Assembly: GCF_900101625.1 (NCBI RefSeq)
Contig: NZ_FMYZ01000001.1
Span: forward strand, 1,024,304-1,088,303
DNA length: 64,000 nt
From: Cupriavidus sp. YR651
GTDB taxonomy: Bacteria; Pseudomonadota; Gammaproteobacteria; Burkholderiales; Burkholderiaceae
Direction of reading: 5' to 3'
Position 1 is the first letter of the stretch. Each line of letters opens with the position of its first letter. This document shows, piece after piece, positions 17,655-26,187 of the stretch. The position numbers and the translations under genes were made by a program. The notes below the pieces were generated by a model, which did no database searches, had not been told where the DNA came from, and worked only from the letters and a program-made list of their open reading frames with translations.

Positions 17655-18983
17655 ATGTCGGCCAACAAGGAAGCGGCGCCCATGCACGGCCATCGGGCCG
17701 GCGCCGGTAGCGCCCGCGGATCCGAAACCGTCCGACGCGTGAGCCGGATGCTGGCCTGGGCGCTGCTCGGCCTCGTCCTGTTCGGCCTGAACACCGCACT
17801 GGCGGAGTATCTCCACCATACCGGCATCGTGACGTACGTCTTTACACGCACGCTGCTGTGGTCGATCGTGCCCTACCTGTGCACCTTCGTGCTGCTGCAC
17901 CGGTCCCTGCACCTGCCATCCATCGAGGGCAACAGCCTGGTTGGCGTGGCCGCCACGCTGCCATTTGGCCTGCTGCTCCTGGTGTTTGCCTCATTCCATA
18001 TCGAGTATTCGCGCGGTGCGCTGCTGCTCGGCTATGTGACCACCCTCGCCTGGAGCGGCTTTGGCTATCGCCGCTTCGTGCAGAACTACGTACCGGTGTT
18101 CGGCTACACCGACCCGCGCGCGCTCGATCAACTGCGCGACATCCTGGCCATGCCGGGCGCCACGCCGCCCAGCCCCATGCGGTTCGAGCAAATCCGCTCG
18201 ATCGAGGAAGCCGTGCATTACAACGGGCTGATGCTCGATCGCACGGCCACGGCCGACCCCGAGCGCACGCGGGCGCTTGCCCGACTCAAGCTCAGCCATG
18301 TGCGGATGTACTCCGTGGAACGTGTTGGCGAAATGCTGACCGGCCGCGTGGGCCTGGCCCATATCGACGAGAACTTCCTGGATGACTACGCGCGGCACTA
18401 CCTCTACGGCTTCGCCAAGCGCGTGCTGGACTTGTCCGCGGTGCTCTGCCTGGCGCCGGTCGCCTTGCCGGCATCGCTGCTGACCGCGCTGGCGATCCGA
18501 CTGGAATCGCCGGGACCGGTGCTGTTCCGCCAGACGCGCGTGGGACTGTTCGGCAACCCCTTCACGATGCTGAAGTTTCGCAGCATGGGCGTCCAGCGCG
18601 ATGCCCCCGCGCAGTTCGCTTCGCGGCTGGACCCTCGCATCACCCGCGTGGGCCGCGTGATTCGCAAATACCGGCTCGATGAACTGCCGCAACTGTGGAA
18701 TGTGCTGGTCGGCGACATGAGCCTGATCGGCCCCCGCCCGGAGCAGGTGCCGATGGTCGACGAGTTCGCGGAAACCATCCCTTACTACCCATATCGCCAT
18801 CTCGTGCGCCCGGGGCTGTCCGGCTGGGCGCAGGTACAGCAGGGCTATGTGGGCTCCCATGCGGAAACCGTCACCAAGCTCAGCTATGACCTCTACTACG
18901 TCAAGCATTGCTCGTTCGCGCTCGACCTGCTGATTTGCGTCAAGACCGTGCGGACGTTGCTGACGGGGTATGGGGCGCGATGA
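17655..18983 (+). CDS. Polyprenyl-phosphate sugar-1-phosphate transferase (initiating)
   Basis: 442 residues. N-terminal half has about four membrane helices (residues 30-135) and a soluble segment; the C-terminal catalytic domain, from about residue 250, is the bacterial sugar transferase domain (PF02397): a membrane re-entrant helix (KRVLDLSAVLCL), FRQTRVG, FTMLKFRSM, RKYRLDELPQLWNVL, GDMSLIGPRPE and RPGLSGWAQV, all intact. The Asp-Glu pair in LDELPQL is catalytic in the family. It would move a hexose-1-phosphate from UDP-sugar to undecaprenyl phosphate, beginning a repeat unit. The PGT type is the large WcaJ/PssY-like one, although the N-terminal part is not a clear CoA-binding-like domain. 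ATG placed by the preceding stop; overlaps the next gene by ATGA. Confidence 0.88.
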   Translation: MSANKEAAPMHGHRAGAGSARGSETVRRVSRMLAWALLGLVLFGLNTALAEYLHHTGIVTYVFTRTLLWSIVPYLCTFVLLHRSLHLPSIEGNSLVGVAATLPFGLLLLVFASFHIEYSRGALLLGYVTTLAWSGFGYRRFVQNYVPVFGYTDPRALDQLRDILAMPGATPPSPMRFEQIRSIEEAVHYNGLMLDRTATADPERTRALARLKLSHVRMYSVERVGEMLTGRVGLAHIDENFLDDYARHYLYGFAKRVLDLSAVLCLAPVALPASLLTALAIRLESPGPVLFRQTRVGLFGNPFTMLKFRSMGVQRDAPAQFASRLDPRITRVGRVIRKYRLDELPQLWNVLVGDMSLIGPRPEQVPMVDEFAETIPYYPYRHLVRPGLSGWAQVQQGYVGSHAETVTKLSYDLYYVKHCSFALDLLICVKTVRTLLTGYGAR

Positions 18984-20131
18984 TGGTCCGCACCACGCCC
19001 AATGGCGCGCCGATGCGGATTCTGCTGGTTACGACCGGCCTGAAGGTCGGCGGCGCCGAGCATCAGGTCGTTGCCCTGGCACGCGCGTATCTGGCGATGG
19101 GCCACGCCGTCGCGATCCTCAGCCTGTCGCCCGGTCGCGAGCTCGACCTGCCGGCTGACGCCCATGTCGTCGAACTCGACATGCGCAAGACGCCTGCGGG
19201 CATCGTCCGGGCGCTCTGGCGCGCGCGCGCGCTGGTCAGGTCGTGGCAACCCGATGTCATCCATGCGCACATGGTGCATGCCAACCTGTTTGCGCGTGTT
19301 CTGACCCGCATCGTGCGCTGCCCGCCATTGATTTGCACCGCGCACAGCTATCGCGAGGGCGGCCGCATGCGCATGCTGGCCTATCGATTGACGGACCGGT
19401 GGACGTCACTGACGACCCACGTCAGCAACGACGGTCGCGCCGGCATGATCTCGGCAGGGGCGGTGCCGGGCGATCGCATCATGGTCATGCCAAACGGCAT
19501 CGATATCGACCGGTTTCGCCCGGATACGACCTTGCGCGACGCCACGCGTGCGCGTCTGGGCATCGGCAGCGATACACGGCTGGTGCTGAACGTCGGACGG
19601 CTGGTTCCAGAGAAGGCACAGGACCTGCTGCTTCGCGCATTCGGCCATCTTGACACCACGCCACCCGCGCACCTGTTCATCGCAGGTGGCGGGCCACTCC
19701 ACGGGGCGCTGGCCGAACAGATTGCCGCGATGGGCCTGTCACCGCGCGTCACCTTGCTGGGCCCGCGCGACGACGTACCCGCCCTGCTCAATGCGGCGGA
19801 CATATTCGTGCTGTCATCGAATATCGAGGGATTGCCAATGGTTCTGGTAGAGGCACTCGCCTGCGGCTGCCCCGTGGTCGCCACCGATGCGCCAGGCGTT
19901 GAGGAAGTCCTTCTCGACCAGGGCACCATCGTGCCGCGCGGCGATGCCCAGGCATTCGCGCATGCACTGGGAGCGGCGCTCCGGCAAGGCCGGGGTACGA
20001 CAGTCGACGTAGCCGCCCGACGGGATCGTGCCCTTTCCGCTTTCTCGCTCGACGCGATCGCCGCGCGCTGGCTGCATCTGTACGCGAGCGTGGCCAGGAC
20101 GGCCTCGCTGCCGCAGGTGGGAGTTGCCTGA
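18980..20131 (+). CDS. Glycosyltransferase family 4 (second in plus-strand operon)
   Basis: 383 residues. Start at the ATG of the ATGA overlap with the sugar transferase gene; the frame is open upstream but inside that gene. GT-B fold: MRILLVTTGLKVGGAEHQV at the start, IHAHMVHANLFARVL, then MPNGIDIDRF, NVGRLVPEKAQDLLLRAF and the EX7E region SSNIEGLPMVLVEALACG. This is the typical WcaL/PelF-like exopolysaccharide glycosyltransferase layout. Substrate unknown. Coupled to the flippase gene by a TGATG junction. Confidence 0.9.
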   Translation: MMVRTTPNGAPMRILLVTTGLKVGGAEHQVVALARAYLAMGHAVAILSLSPGRELDLPADAHVVELDMRKTPAGIVRALWRARALVRSWQPDVIHAHMVHANLFARVLTRIVRCPPLICTAHSYREGGRMRMLAYRLTDRWTSLTTHVSNDGRAGMISAGAVPGDRIMVMPNGIDIDRFRPDTTLRDATRARLGIGSDTRLVLNVGRLVPEKAQDLLLRAFGHLDTTPPAHLFIAGGGPLHGALAEQIAAMGLSPRVTLLGPRDDVPALLNAADIFVLSSNIEGLPMVLVEALACGCPVVATDAPGVEEVLLDQGTIVPRGDAQAFAHALGAALRQGRGTTVDVAARRDRALSAFSLDAIAARWLHLYASVARTASLPQVGVA

Positions 20132-21381
20132 TGCGCCGGCGCGTGACGGGCAATCTTCTGTGGATGCTGGCCGAGCGCGGCTTCCAGGTCGGCATCGGCA
20201 TCGGTGTCGTGGCCATGCTGGCGCGGGCGCTGGGGCCGGCCGGCTTTGCGCACTTCCAGTACGCGCAATCGATTGTCCTGATCGCCGCGTCCCTGGCACT
20301 CGTCTGTAGCGGCGAGGTGGTGGTACCCCGGCTCGTTGCGGAACCGGCACCAGCTGCGCAGTATCGGCTGCTCGCCCATGCCTTCGTGCTGCGCCTGGCC
20401 GGTGGCATGGCCGGCTACCTGCTGATGTGTGCCTACCTGGGCGTGACGTCGCCGGCGGCGGAAGTGTGGCACGCGGCGCTGTGGCTTGGCCTGGCGATCC
20501 TGCTGCGCGAACCGTTCGGCGTGGTGGTTGCCTGGATGCAGGCCCACACCAACAATCGGCCGGGCACCTTGTTCAGCCTCGTCGCACTGATCATCAAGGC
20601 GCTTATCGTCGCTGCGTTGTTTGCCACCGGCGTTCGCGAGGTGAGCGGCTACGCCGCCGCGTTCACAATCGAACCCTTCCTGGTGGCGGCACTTCTGGTC
20701 AGCTACTACCTGTCACGTTCGCCGGTGCGCGACTTTGGCTGGCAGCCCACGCTGGCGCGCGCGCTGATGAACAGCGGCGCGCTGTTCTGGGTCAGCTTCA
20801 TCCTCATGATGGGCGCGCGCCGCGTCGACCAGCTCGTGCTGCAGCCCGTCGTGCCGGCCGTGGACTTCGGCGCCTACGCTGCCTGCATGCAGGTCCTCGA
20901 CAACTTCACAATGGTGGCCGGCATTCTGGCCGCCGGCATTGCGCCGACCTATGTCTACGCACGCAAGTCGTTCGACGAGGCACACGCCAACATCGGCCGC
21001 ATCGCGATCGGGCTGGGTGCGCTCGGTCTTGCCGGTGGGCTGGCCATTTCCGCTTGCGCGCCGTGGATCGTGCGCCTGCTCTACGGCTCCGCGTTCGACG
21101 CAACCGTGACACTGCTGCGCGCCGCCGCGGTGGCCTCCGCACTCGTCTTCGCCGACGTCGGGCTGACACTGCTCGCGGTGTACCTGCGCAGGCCGCGCTG
21201 GCTTGCCATCAAATGGGCGCTGGTTCTGGGCGCCACGCTTGCCTTCGACCTGGTCATCATTCCGCGTTACGGCAACCTGGGCGCCGTCGCCGGCTACGCG
21301 CTGGGCAATGGCGTGGCCGTGCTCGTCGGCCTGACCCTGTGGTGGCGCCATCGCCCAGTGCGAGAGGTGGCGTCGGCATGA
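20131..21381 (+). CDS. wzx: Oligosaccharide flippase family protein (Wzx-like)
   Basis: 416 residues with 12 or so hydrophobic helices spread over the whole length and a start RRRVTGNLLWMLAERGFQVG typical of polysaccharide-export flippases (MOP superfamily, PF01943/PF13440). It would move undecaprenyl-PP-linked repeat units across the inner membrane. A positive residue pair (RRVDQLVLQP) in the middle matches the usual helix-7 region. Lies between two GT4 genes with one-base and ATGA overlaps, so it belongs firmly to this operon. Distinct in sequence from the second flippase at 35753-37003. Confidence 0.88.
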   Translation: MRRRVTGNLLWMLAERGFQVGIGIGVVAMLARALGPAGFAHFQYAQSIVLIAASLALVCSGEVVVPRLVAEPAPAAQYRLLAHAFVLRLAGGMAGYLLMCAYLGVTSPAAEVWHAALWLGLAILLREPFGVVVAWMQAHTNNRPGTLFSLVALIIKALIVAALFATGVREVSGYAAAFTIEPFLVAALLVSYYLSRSPVRDFGWQPTLARALMNSGALFWVSFILMMGARRVDQLVLQPVVPAVDFGAYAACMQVLDNFTMVAGILAAGIAPTYVYARKSFDEAHANIGRIAIGLGALGLAGGLAISACAPWIVRLLYGSAFDATVTLLRAAAVASALVFADVGLTLLAVYLRRPRWLAIKWALVLGATLAFDLVIIPRYGNLGAVAGYALGNGVAVLVGLTLWWRHRPVREVASA

Positions 21382-22523
21382 ACAAGCTGCCCACCGTCTG
21401 CTTTCTGACCGGTACGCTGAATGCGTTCGCGGGCGCGGAACGCATGACTGCGGTCATCGCCAATGCGCTGGCGGAACGCGGGTATCGCGTGCTTGTGCTG
21501 AGCCTGTGGGATCGGGCCAGCGTCTTTCCGCTGCATGCGGATGTCGAGCACCACGCGCTATTCGACGAACGGCCGTCGTTCAAGCGCAAGTACGTTTCCA
21601 CGGTGCGGGGCATTCGACGATTTGTCCGCGAGCACGGCGTCGAGGTACTGATTGAAGTCGATACCATGCTCACGCTGTTCACGCTGCCCGCGACGCTGGG
21701 ATTGAAGATGCGACGCATCGCGTGGGAGCATTGTCATTTCGACGAGGATCTGGGAAGGCGGGCGCGGCGGGTGGCGCGGTGGCTGGCGGGGCGATTCAAC
21801 AGCGCGGCCGTGGTCCTCACCGAGCGGGACAGACAGCGCTGGCTTCAGCAATTGCATCCCCGATGCGAGGTTCATGCCATTGCCAATCCCCTGCCGTTTC
21901 CCTTCCCTGCCGATGCCGCGTCGGGCCACACACAACGCGTCTTGTCCGTCGGCCGGTTGACACACGCCAAGGGATTCGACGTCCTGCTCCAGGCATGGTC
22001 CGAAGTGGCCGCGTCGTGCCCTGGATGGTCGCTTCAGATTGTCGGTGACGGTGAGGAGCGTGAGCCCCTGGAGTCGATGATTCGCGAACTCGGTCTGGGG
22101 GAATCCGTCAGCATGCCAGGGACGTCGCGCAATGTGGAACAGTTCTATCGCGATGCATCCATCTTCTGTCTGAGCTCCCGATACGAAGGTTTCGGTCTCG
22201 TACTGGTCGAGGCGATGTCTTTCGGCCTTGGGGTGGTATCAACCGATTGCGAAGCAGGACCACGCGAGATCCTGCGCCACGGCGAGAATGCCTGGATCGC
22301 GCCCGCCGACGACGCCAGCGCGCTGGCGCGCGCGCTCACACAATTGATGCGGGATGAAATCCTGCGCGAAAAACTTGCCGAACAGGCAAGAGCCGACGCA
22401 CGTGCATTCTCGCTGAAGGCAATCGAAACCCGTTGGGATGAATTGCTGACAACGGTCCCAACCACGCGCGACGTGGCACAGAAACGGTGGATTAGCCCGC
22501 CAGATCGCGGGCAAACCCAATAA
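21378..22523 (+). CDS. Glycosyltransferase family 4, WabH/WbaC-like (third in plus-strand operon)
   Basis: 381 residues from the ATG at 21378 that overlaps the flippase stop (ATGA); the frame stays open far upstream but that is a shadow of the flippase. N-terminal FLTGTLNAFAGAERMTAVIA, then SVGRLTHAKGFDVLLQAW, GDGEEREPLESMI and the EX7E motif SSRYEGFGLVLVEAM near residue 270, all GT4 hallmarks. Its family members include amylovoran- and galactosaminyl-type transferases; the sugar is not known. The last transferase before the Wzz-like gene. Confidence 0.9.
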   Translation: MNKLPTVCFLTGTLNAFAGAERMTAVIANALAERGYRVLVLSLWDRASVFPLHADVEHHALFDERPSFKRKYVSTVRGIRRFVREHGVEVLIEVDTMLTLFTLPATLGLKMRRIAWEHCHFDEDLGRRARRVARWLAGRFNSAAVVLTERDRQRWLQQLHPRCEVHAIANPLPFPFPADAASGHTQRVLSVGRLTHAKGFDVLLQAWSEVAASCPGWSLQIVGDGEEREPLESMIRELGLGESVSMPGTSRNVEQFYRDASIFCLSSRYEGFGLVLVEAMSFGLGVVSTDCEAGPREILRHGENAWIAPADDASALARALTQLMRDEILREKLAEQARADARAFSLKAIETRWDELLTTVPTTRDVAQKRWISPPDRGQTQ

Positions 22524-22576
22524 ACAAACAAGCTACAATAGCAATTCCCTGATTTGGCTCCACCATACGTAACCAA

Positions 22577-23419
22577 ATGCAAGCAAGCCCCCGCACAGAG
22601 TTCAATATGATTACCGCGTTGTCCATATTTGCTGCCCGATCGGCAAAGATGGTACTGGCGACCACAATCGTGGGCGGCTTGATTGGCTTTGCACTGTTCC
22701 ACCTTCATGAACCGCGGTGGACCGCCAGGATGCTTGTGAAGCTGGGACAGATCACCACTTTTGCTGAATCCGGCGTGGCGGTCCGGCCAATCGAATCGCA
22801 GATGACCGCGGTAGACCAGATTAACCAGCCCGCCTATCGCTTCAACGTACTGAAGAACCTTGGCTTGCCCGCGCCGGATGGTGGGAACGCCGATGCCACA
22901 CTGATTTTCGATTCGCTGCGCGCCGCACCCGGACGTGGTACGGATCTGCTCGCCGTCCAGGTCAACGCGCACTCTCCCGAGCTCGCCGCAAAGGCGTTGA
23001 CAGCGTCGTTCGCGCTGATTGAGCGTGAACACCAGAAGATGTACAACGACGTCGTCGAGAGAATGAAAAAGGAGCTTGCCGATACCAACGCGAAGCTAAC
23101 GGTTGCCGAGCAGGAATATGCGAAGGCCTATGATTCGCTGAAGGTATCTCAGGGGCGTGACGGCCCGGCAGTACGAGATCTGTTCACCACCAACATTGCG
23201 GCGACGGTATCCCGCCAGGTGATCGATCTGCAGCGTCGCAAGACCCAGCTTGAAGACAGCCTGGAGCCGATTCGGACCTACTCGACCCGCATCATGGATG
23301 CACCGTACGTACCCGCCACGCCGAGTTCTCCGGGCCGGACCGTGTACGTGGGACTGGGCGCGCTGGCAGGCCTGATCTTCGGTATTGCACTGTTTGTGCT
23401 GACGCGTATCCGCGGATAA
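22577..23419 (+). CDS. wzz: Chain-length determinant (Wzz-domain) protein, no kinase
   Basis: 280 residues. Membrane helix at about residues 23-43, a large periplasmic region with a coiled-coil of charged heptads (about 135-185), and a C-terminal helix preceded by the proline-rich segment PATPSSPGRTVYVGLGALAG that defines the Wzz/PCP family. There is no cytoplasmic Walker domain, so it is PCP-1-like and regulates modal chain length rather than acting as a tyrosine autokinase. Two possible ATGs, 22577 and 22607. Last gene of the plus-strand operon; the strong terminator at 23445 follows. It may serve this pathway, the O-antigen block, or both. Confidence 0.82.
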   Translation: MQASPRTEFNMITALSIFAARSAKMVLATTIVGGLIGFALFHLHEPRWTARMLVKLGQITTFAESGVAVRPIESQMTAVDQINQPAYRFNVLKNLGLPAPDGGNADATLIFDSLRAAPGRGTDLLAVQVNAHSPELAAKALTASFALIEREHQKMYNDVVERMKKELADTNAKLTVAEQEYAKAYDSLKVSQGRDGPAVRDLFTTNIAATVSRQVIDLQRRKTQLEDSLEPIRTYSTRIMDAPYVPATPSSPGRTVYVGLGALAGLIFGIALFVLTRIRG

Positions 23420-23444
23420 TCGCGACCGCAGACCGCACAACCTG

Positions 23445-23486
23445 AATGCCGCGGTGTTGACTCGTTCGACACCGCGGCATTTTTGC
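23445..23486 (+). terminator. Terminator at the end of the plus-strand polysaccharide operon
   Basis: 16-bp arms (23445-23460 with 23466-23481, one G-U pair) around a 5-base loop, with T5 at the 3' end. It sits between the convergent Wzz-like gene and the hydroxylase gene and may also stop the minus-strand transcript. Confidence 0.85.
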
Positions 23487-23494
23487 TTTCCGGA

Positions 23495-24169
23495 TCAGAT
23501 GTCCTTGCGGTTTTGCCCCAGGAATCGCCAGCCCACGAACTTCGCAATCATGCGCAGCTGATTGACGAAATAGGCGGGATTCTTCCAGGAATTGATCGCC
23601 ATGGCCTTGACGAACGCCAGACCCAGGATCGAGAAGAAGTGAATATCGTGCAGACGCGAGGCAATCGTCTTCGGCGGAAGATGCTTCATGACCTTCTCGT
23701 CGATATCGCATTCAATCACGATGTGCACGCGCGTCTGGTCACTGCGATTTTCCACGCTATGCAGGTACGAGGTATCCAGCGACCAGAGCTGACCCGGCAG
23801 CATTTTGACGCGCTTGTGGGATACCTCAAAGATCACGTTGTCGTTGGTGATCACGGGAACGTGGAAACGGATCCGCGCATTCGAAGACGCGCCGGTCAGA
23901 TCGCGATGAGGGTGCAGCATCGCGCCGGGTGACAAGTAGTAGAACACACACAGCCCATCGCGCTTCGCCCCGAGGAAGTCATAGATTCTCTCGATAAACG
24001 GATGTTCTTCGGCGACCAGATCGACCTTGTGCCACTGCAGGTCCTTGTAACGCCCTTCTTCATGGACATTGCTCTTCCGGGCATCCAGCTTCAGGCACAA
24101 CTGCGTGATCGGCTCCAGCTCCTCGGGCGAGAAGAAGTTGTCCTTGATGAGAAAAGATCCGTGATTCAT
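23495..24169 (-). CDS. Aspartyl/asparaginyl beta-hydroxylase family dioxygenase (LpxO-like)
   Basis: 224 residues. Fe(II)/2-oxoglutarate dioxygenase of the Asp_Arg_Hydrox family (PF05118). The iron site HxD is in MLHPHRDLTGAS at about residues 86-97, and the distal histidine in YLHSVENRSDQTRVH at about 136-150, where the Arg binds 2-oxoglutarate. Family members hydroxylate protein side chains or, for LpxO, the lipid A acyl chain. A C-terminal basic, hydrophobic segment (about 180-215) could bind the membrane. It is the last gene of the minus-strand polysaccharide block, 71 bp after the WbpM-like gene, with its own ribosome site (GGGAG, 9 bases) behind a hairpin. The target here is unknown. 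Confidence 0.8.
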   Translation of the reverse strand: MNHGSFLIKDNFFSPEELEPITQLCLKLDARKSNVHEEGRYKDLQWHKVDLVAEEHPFIERIYDFLGAKRDGLCVFYYLSPGAMLHPHRDLTGASSNARIRFHVPVITNDNVIFEVSHKRVKMLPGQLWSLDTSYLHSVENRSDQTRVHIVIECDIDEKVMKHLPPKTIASRLHDIHFFSILGLAFVKAMAINSWKNPAYFVNQLRMIAKFVGWRFLGQNRKDI

Positions 24170-24188
24170 TTTTTTGTGCTCCCGTCAA

Positions 24189-24210
24189 GCCCGGGTCTAC
24201 CTTCCCGGGC
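24189..24210 (-). other. Hairpin between the WbpM-like and hydroxylase genes
   Basis: Perfect 7-bp arms GCCCGGG / CCCGGGC around an 8-base loop, ending 19 bases before the hydroxylase ATG. No U tract follows on the minus strand, so it could be an attenuator or a processing site setting the hydroxylase level apart from the operon. Confidence 0.4.
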
Positions 24211-24240
24211 AGCTAACAGCCAATACCAGGCACTACTGCC

Positions 24241-26187
24241 CTACGCTACCGTGGCATCGCCACACGCCAATTCCCGCCGGCCGTAGCCGTGCACATACTC
24301 CCCGAAAATGCTCCGGATCTGCGTGTCGTCATTCTGCTCGGCAGCATGACGCATCGAAGCCAGCACGGTGACGAATTTCTCCCACTGCACATAGTCTTCC
24401 CGCGCCTTCATGATCCGTTCGTGCGCCGTCGGCTCTGGATTGTCACCGATCAGCAGCTCTTCATAAAGCTTCTCGCCAGGACGCAAACCAGTCACCTGGA
24501 TCTCGATATCACCTGTCGGATTTGACTCATCGCGCACCGTCAGGCCCGAAAGCTGGACCATCCGCCGGGCCAGATCCATGATCCGCACGGGCTGCCCCAT
24601 GTCGAGCACGAATACTTCGCCGCCATGCGCCATGGCGCCCGCCTGCAGCACCAGCTGCGCCGCCTCGGGAATGGTCATGAAGTAGCGGGTGACTTCTTCA
24701 TGCGTGACCGTCAGCGGGCCGCCTTCGTGCAACTGGCGCCTGAACAGCGGCACCACGCTGCCGCTGCTGCCCAGCACATTGCCGAACCGGACCATCGCAA
24801 AGACGGTGCGGTTGGGTGTCACGATGCTCGGGCGCCTGTCGAGCTCCTCGAAGTCGATCGTGCGCGACCCCGCCAGCGCCTGCAGCGCCAGCTCCGCCAT
24901 GCGCTTGGTCGCACCCATTACATTGGTCGGACGCACAGCCTTGTCGGTCGAAATGAGCACGAAGTACTCGACATCGCTCTCCAAGGCGGCGCGCGCCATG
25001 TTGAGCGTTCCGAAGACATTGTTCAGCACGCCTTCGGACGGATTGCACTCCACCAGCGGCACGTGCTTGTAAGCCGCGGCGTGGTACACCGTGGCAGGCC
25101 GGTACTTCTGGCAGATCTCGCGCAGGCGGCCCAGCTTCGACACACTCGCCAGCAACGGTACGATCTCGACAGCCAGCTTGTTTTCCTGGCACAGCCCTTC
25201 CAGCTCGCGATGAATCGTGTAAAGCCCGAATTCATTGTGCTCGACCAGGAGGATGCGGCGCGGTTTCTCGAATACGATCTGCCGGCACAGCTCGCTGCCG
25301 ATACTGCCGCCAGCGCCGGTCACGAGCACGCACTTGTCCGCCAGATTGCGAGCGAGCAGTGCCTGGTCGGGCGGTACGGGGGCACGGCCCAGCAGATCCT
25401 CCACATCGAGTTCCTGGAAGTCGCGAATGGTCACCCGACCCGATGCGAGGTCAGCCATGCCGGGGAGCGTGCGAACGTGCACCGGCAGTCCGCGCAGGCT
25501 GGCGATGATCTCGTTGCGCCGCATCCGGCCGAGCGAGGGCACTGCCAGCAAGATGTCGGTCACACCCATGCTTTCCACGGCTTCGCGCACGTCGGACGGG
25601 CTGATGATGTCGAGACCGTTGATGGTGCGGCCGATCTTGGCCGGATCGCCGTCGATGAATCCGAGCAGCGCGAACTGGCAGCCGTACGCAAGTGCCGAGG
25701 CCGTCTGCACGCCCGCATCGCCAGCACCGTAGATCAGCAGCCGTCCCTCCCATTGCCGGCTCCGGGCGGTGTTGCCCGCGAGCCAGATGCGCGCCAGGGC
25801 ACGGCTGGCACCGACCAGAAGCAGGAACAGCATCGGCTGGATCAGCCCGACGCTGCGTGGCACGCCATCCCACTTGAACAGCACCAGCGCCCCGAAGAAC
25901 AGCGCACCGTAGATGCCTACCGCCTTTGCGGTCGTGGCCAGCGCGGCCATACCGGTGTAGCGGAAGATCGCGCGGTACAGGCCCATGCGCACAAACAGCG
26001 GGAACGCCAGCAACGGCGCCAGCAGGTAGACGTACTTCTGCTGGAGAAACGGCAGGCCGCTCTGGTCGATGCGAAGGTAGAACGCCAGCCAGACCGATGC
26101 CACGGAGAGCACCAGGTCCAGGGCCACCACCACGCATCGCTTGGCAGGACGCGGCAACCCTAGCAGGAGCGCTATGAGTTTGTTCAC
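24241..26187 (-). CDS. wbpM: Membrane-bound nucleotide-sugar 4,6-dehydratase (WbpM/PglF/FlaA1-like)
   Basis: 648 residues from a GTG that overlaps the aminotransferase stop codon. Four N-terminal membrane helices (about 15-135), a CoA-binding-like Rossmann domain (GAGDAGVQTASAL at about 153), then the catalytic short-chain dehydrogenase domain with VTGAGGSIGSELCRQI at about 292-307 and ISTDKAVRPTNVMGATKRMAE near 425, matching WbpM, PglF and Neisseria PglD. It converts UDP-GlcNAc to the UDP-4-keto-6-deoxy sugar, with the aminotransferase and acetyltransferase genes upstream completing UDP-diNAc-bacillosamine or a close relative. The catalytic-site residue choice (Met where the small-family Tyr lies) cannot be judged here. 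Confidence 0.9.
   Translation of the reverse strand: MNKLIALLLGLPRPAKRCVVVALDLVLSVASVWLAFYLRIDQSGLPFLQQKYVYLLAPLLAFPLFVRMGLYRAIFRYTGMAALATTAKAVGIYGALFFGALVLFKWDGVPRSVGLIQPMLFLLLVGASRALARIWLAGNTARSRQWEGRLLIYGAGDAGVQTASALAYGCQFALLGFIDGDPAKIGRTINGLDIISPSDVREAVESMGVTDILLAVPSLGRMRRNEIIASLRGLPVHVRTLPGMADLASGRVTIRDFQELDVEDLLGRAPVPPDQALLARNLADKCVLVTGAGGSIGSELCRQIVFEKPRRILLVEHNEFGLYTIHRELEGLCQENKLAVEIVPLLASVSKLGRLREICQKYRPATVYHAAAYKHVPLVECNPSEGVLNNVFGTLNMARAALESDVEYFVLISTDKAVRPTNVMGATKRMAELALQALAGSRTIDFEELDRRPSIVTPNRTVFAMVRFGNVLGSSGSVVPLFRRQLHEGGPLTVTHEEVTRYFMTIPEAAQLVLQAGAMAHGGEVFVLDMGQPVRIMDLARRMVQLSGLTVRDESNPTGDIEIQVTGLRPGEKLYEELLIGDNPEPTAHERIMKAREDYVQWEKFVTVLASMRHAAEQNDDTQIRSIFGEYVHGYGRRELACGDATVA

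Noticed and set aside
20427-21377. 317 extra codons in frame upstream of the third GT4 gene
   Set aside because: They overlap the whole second half of the flippase gene; the GT4 family N-terminus starts at 21378 with an ATGA junction.
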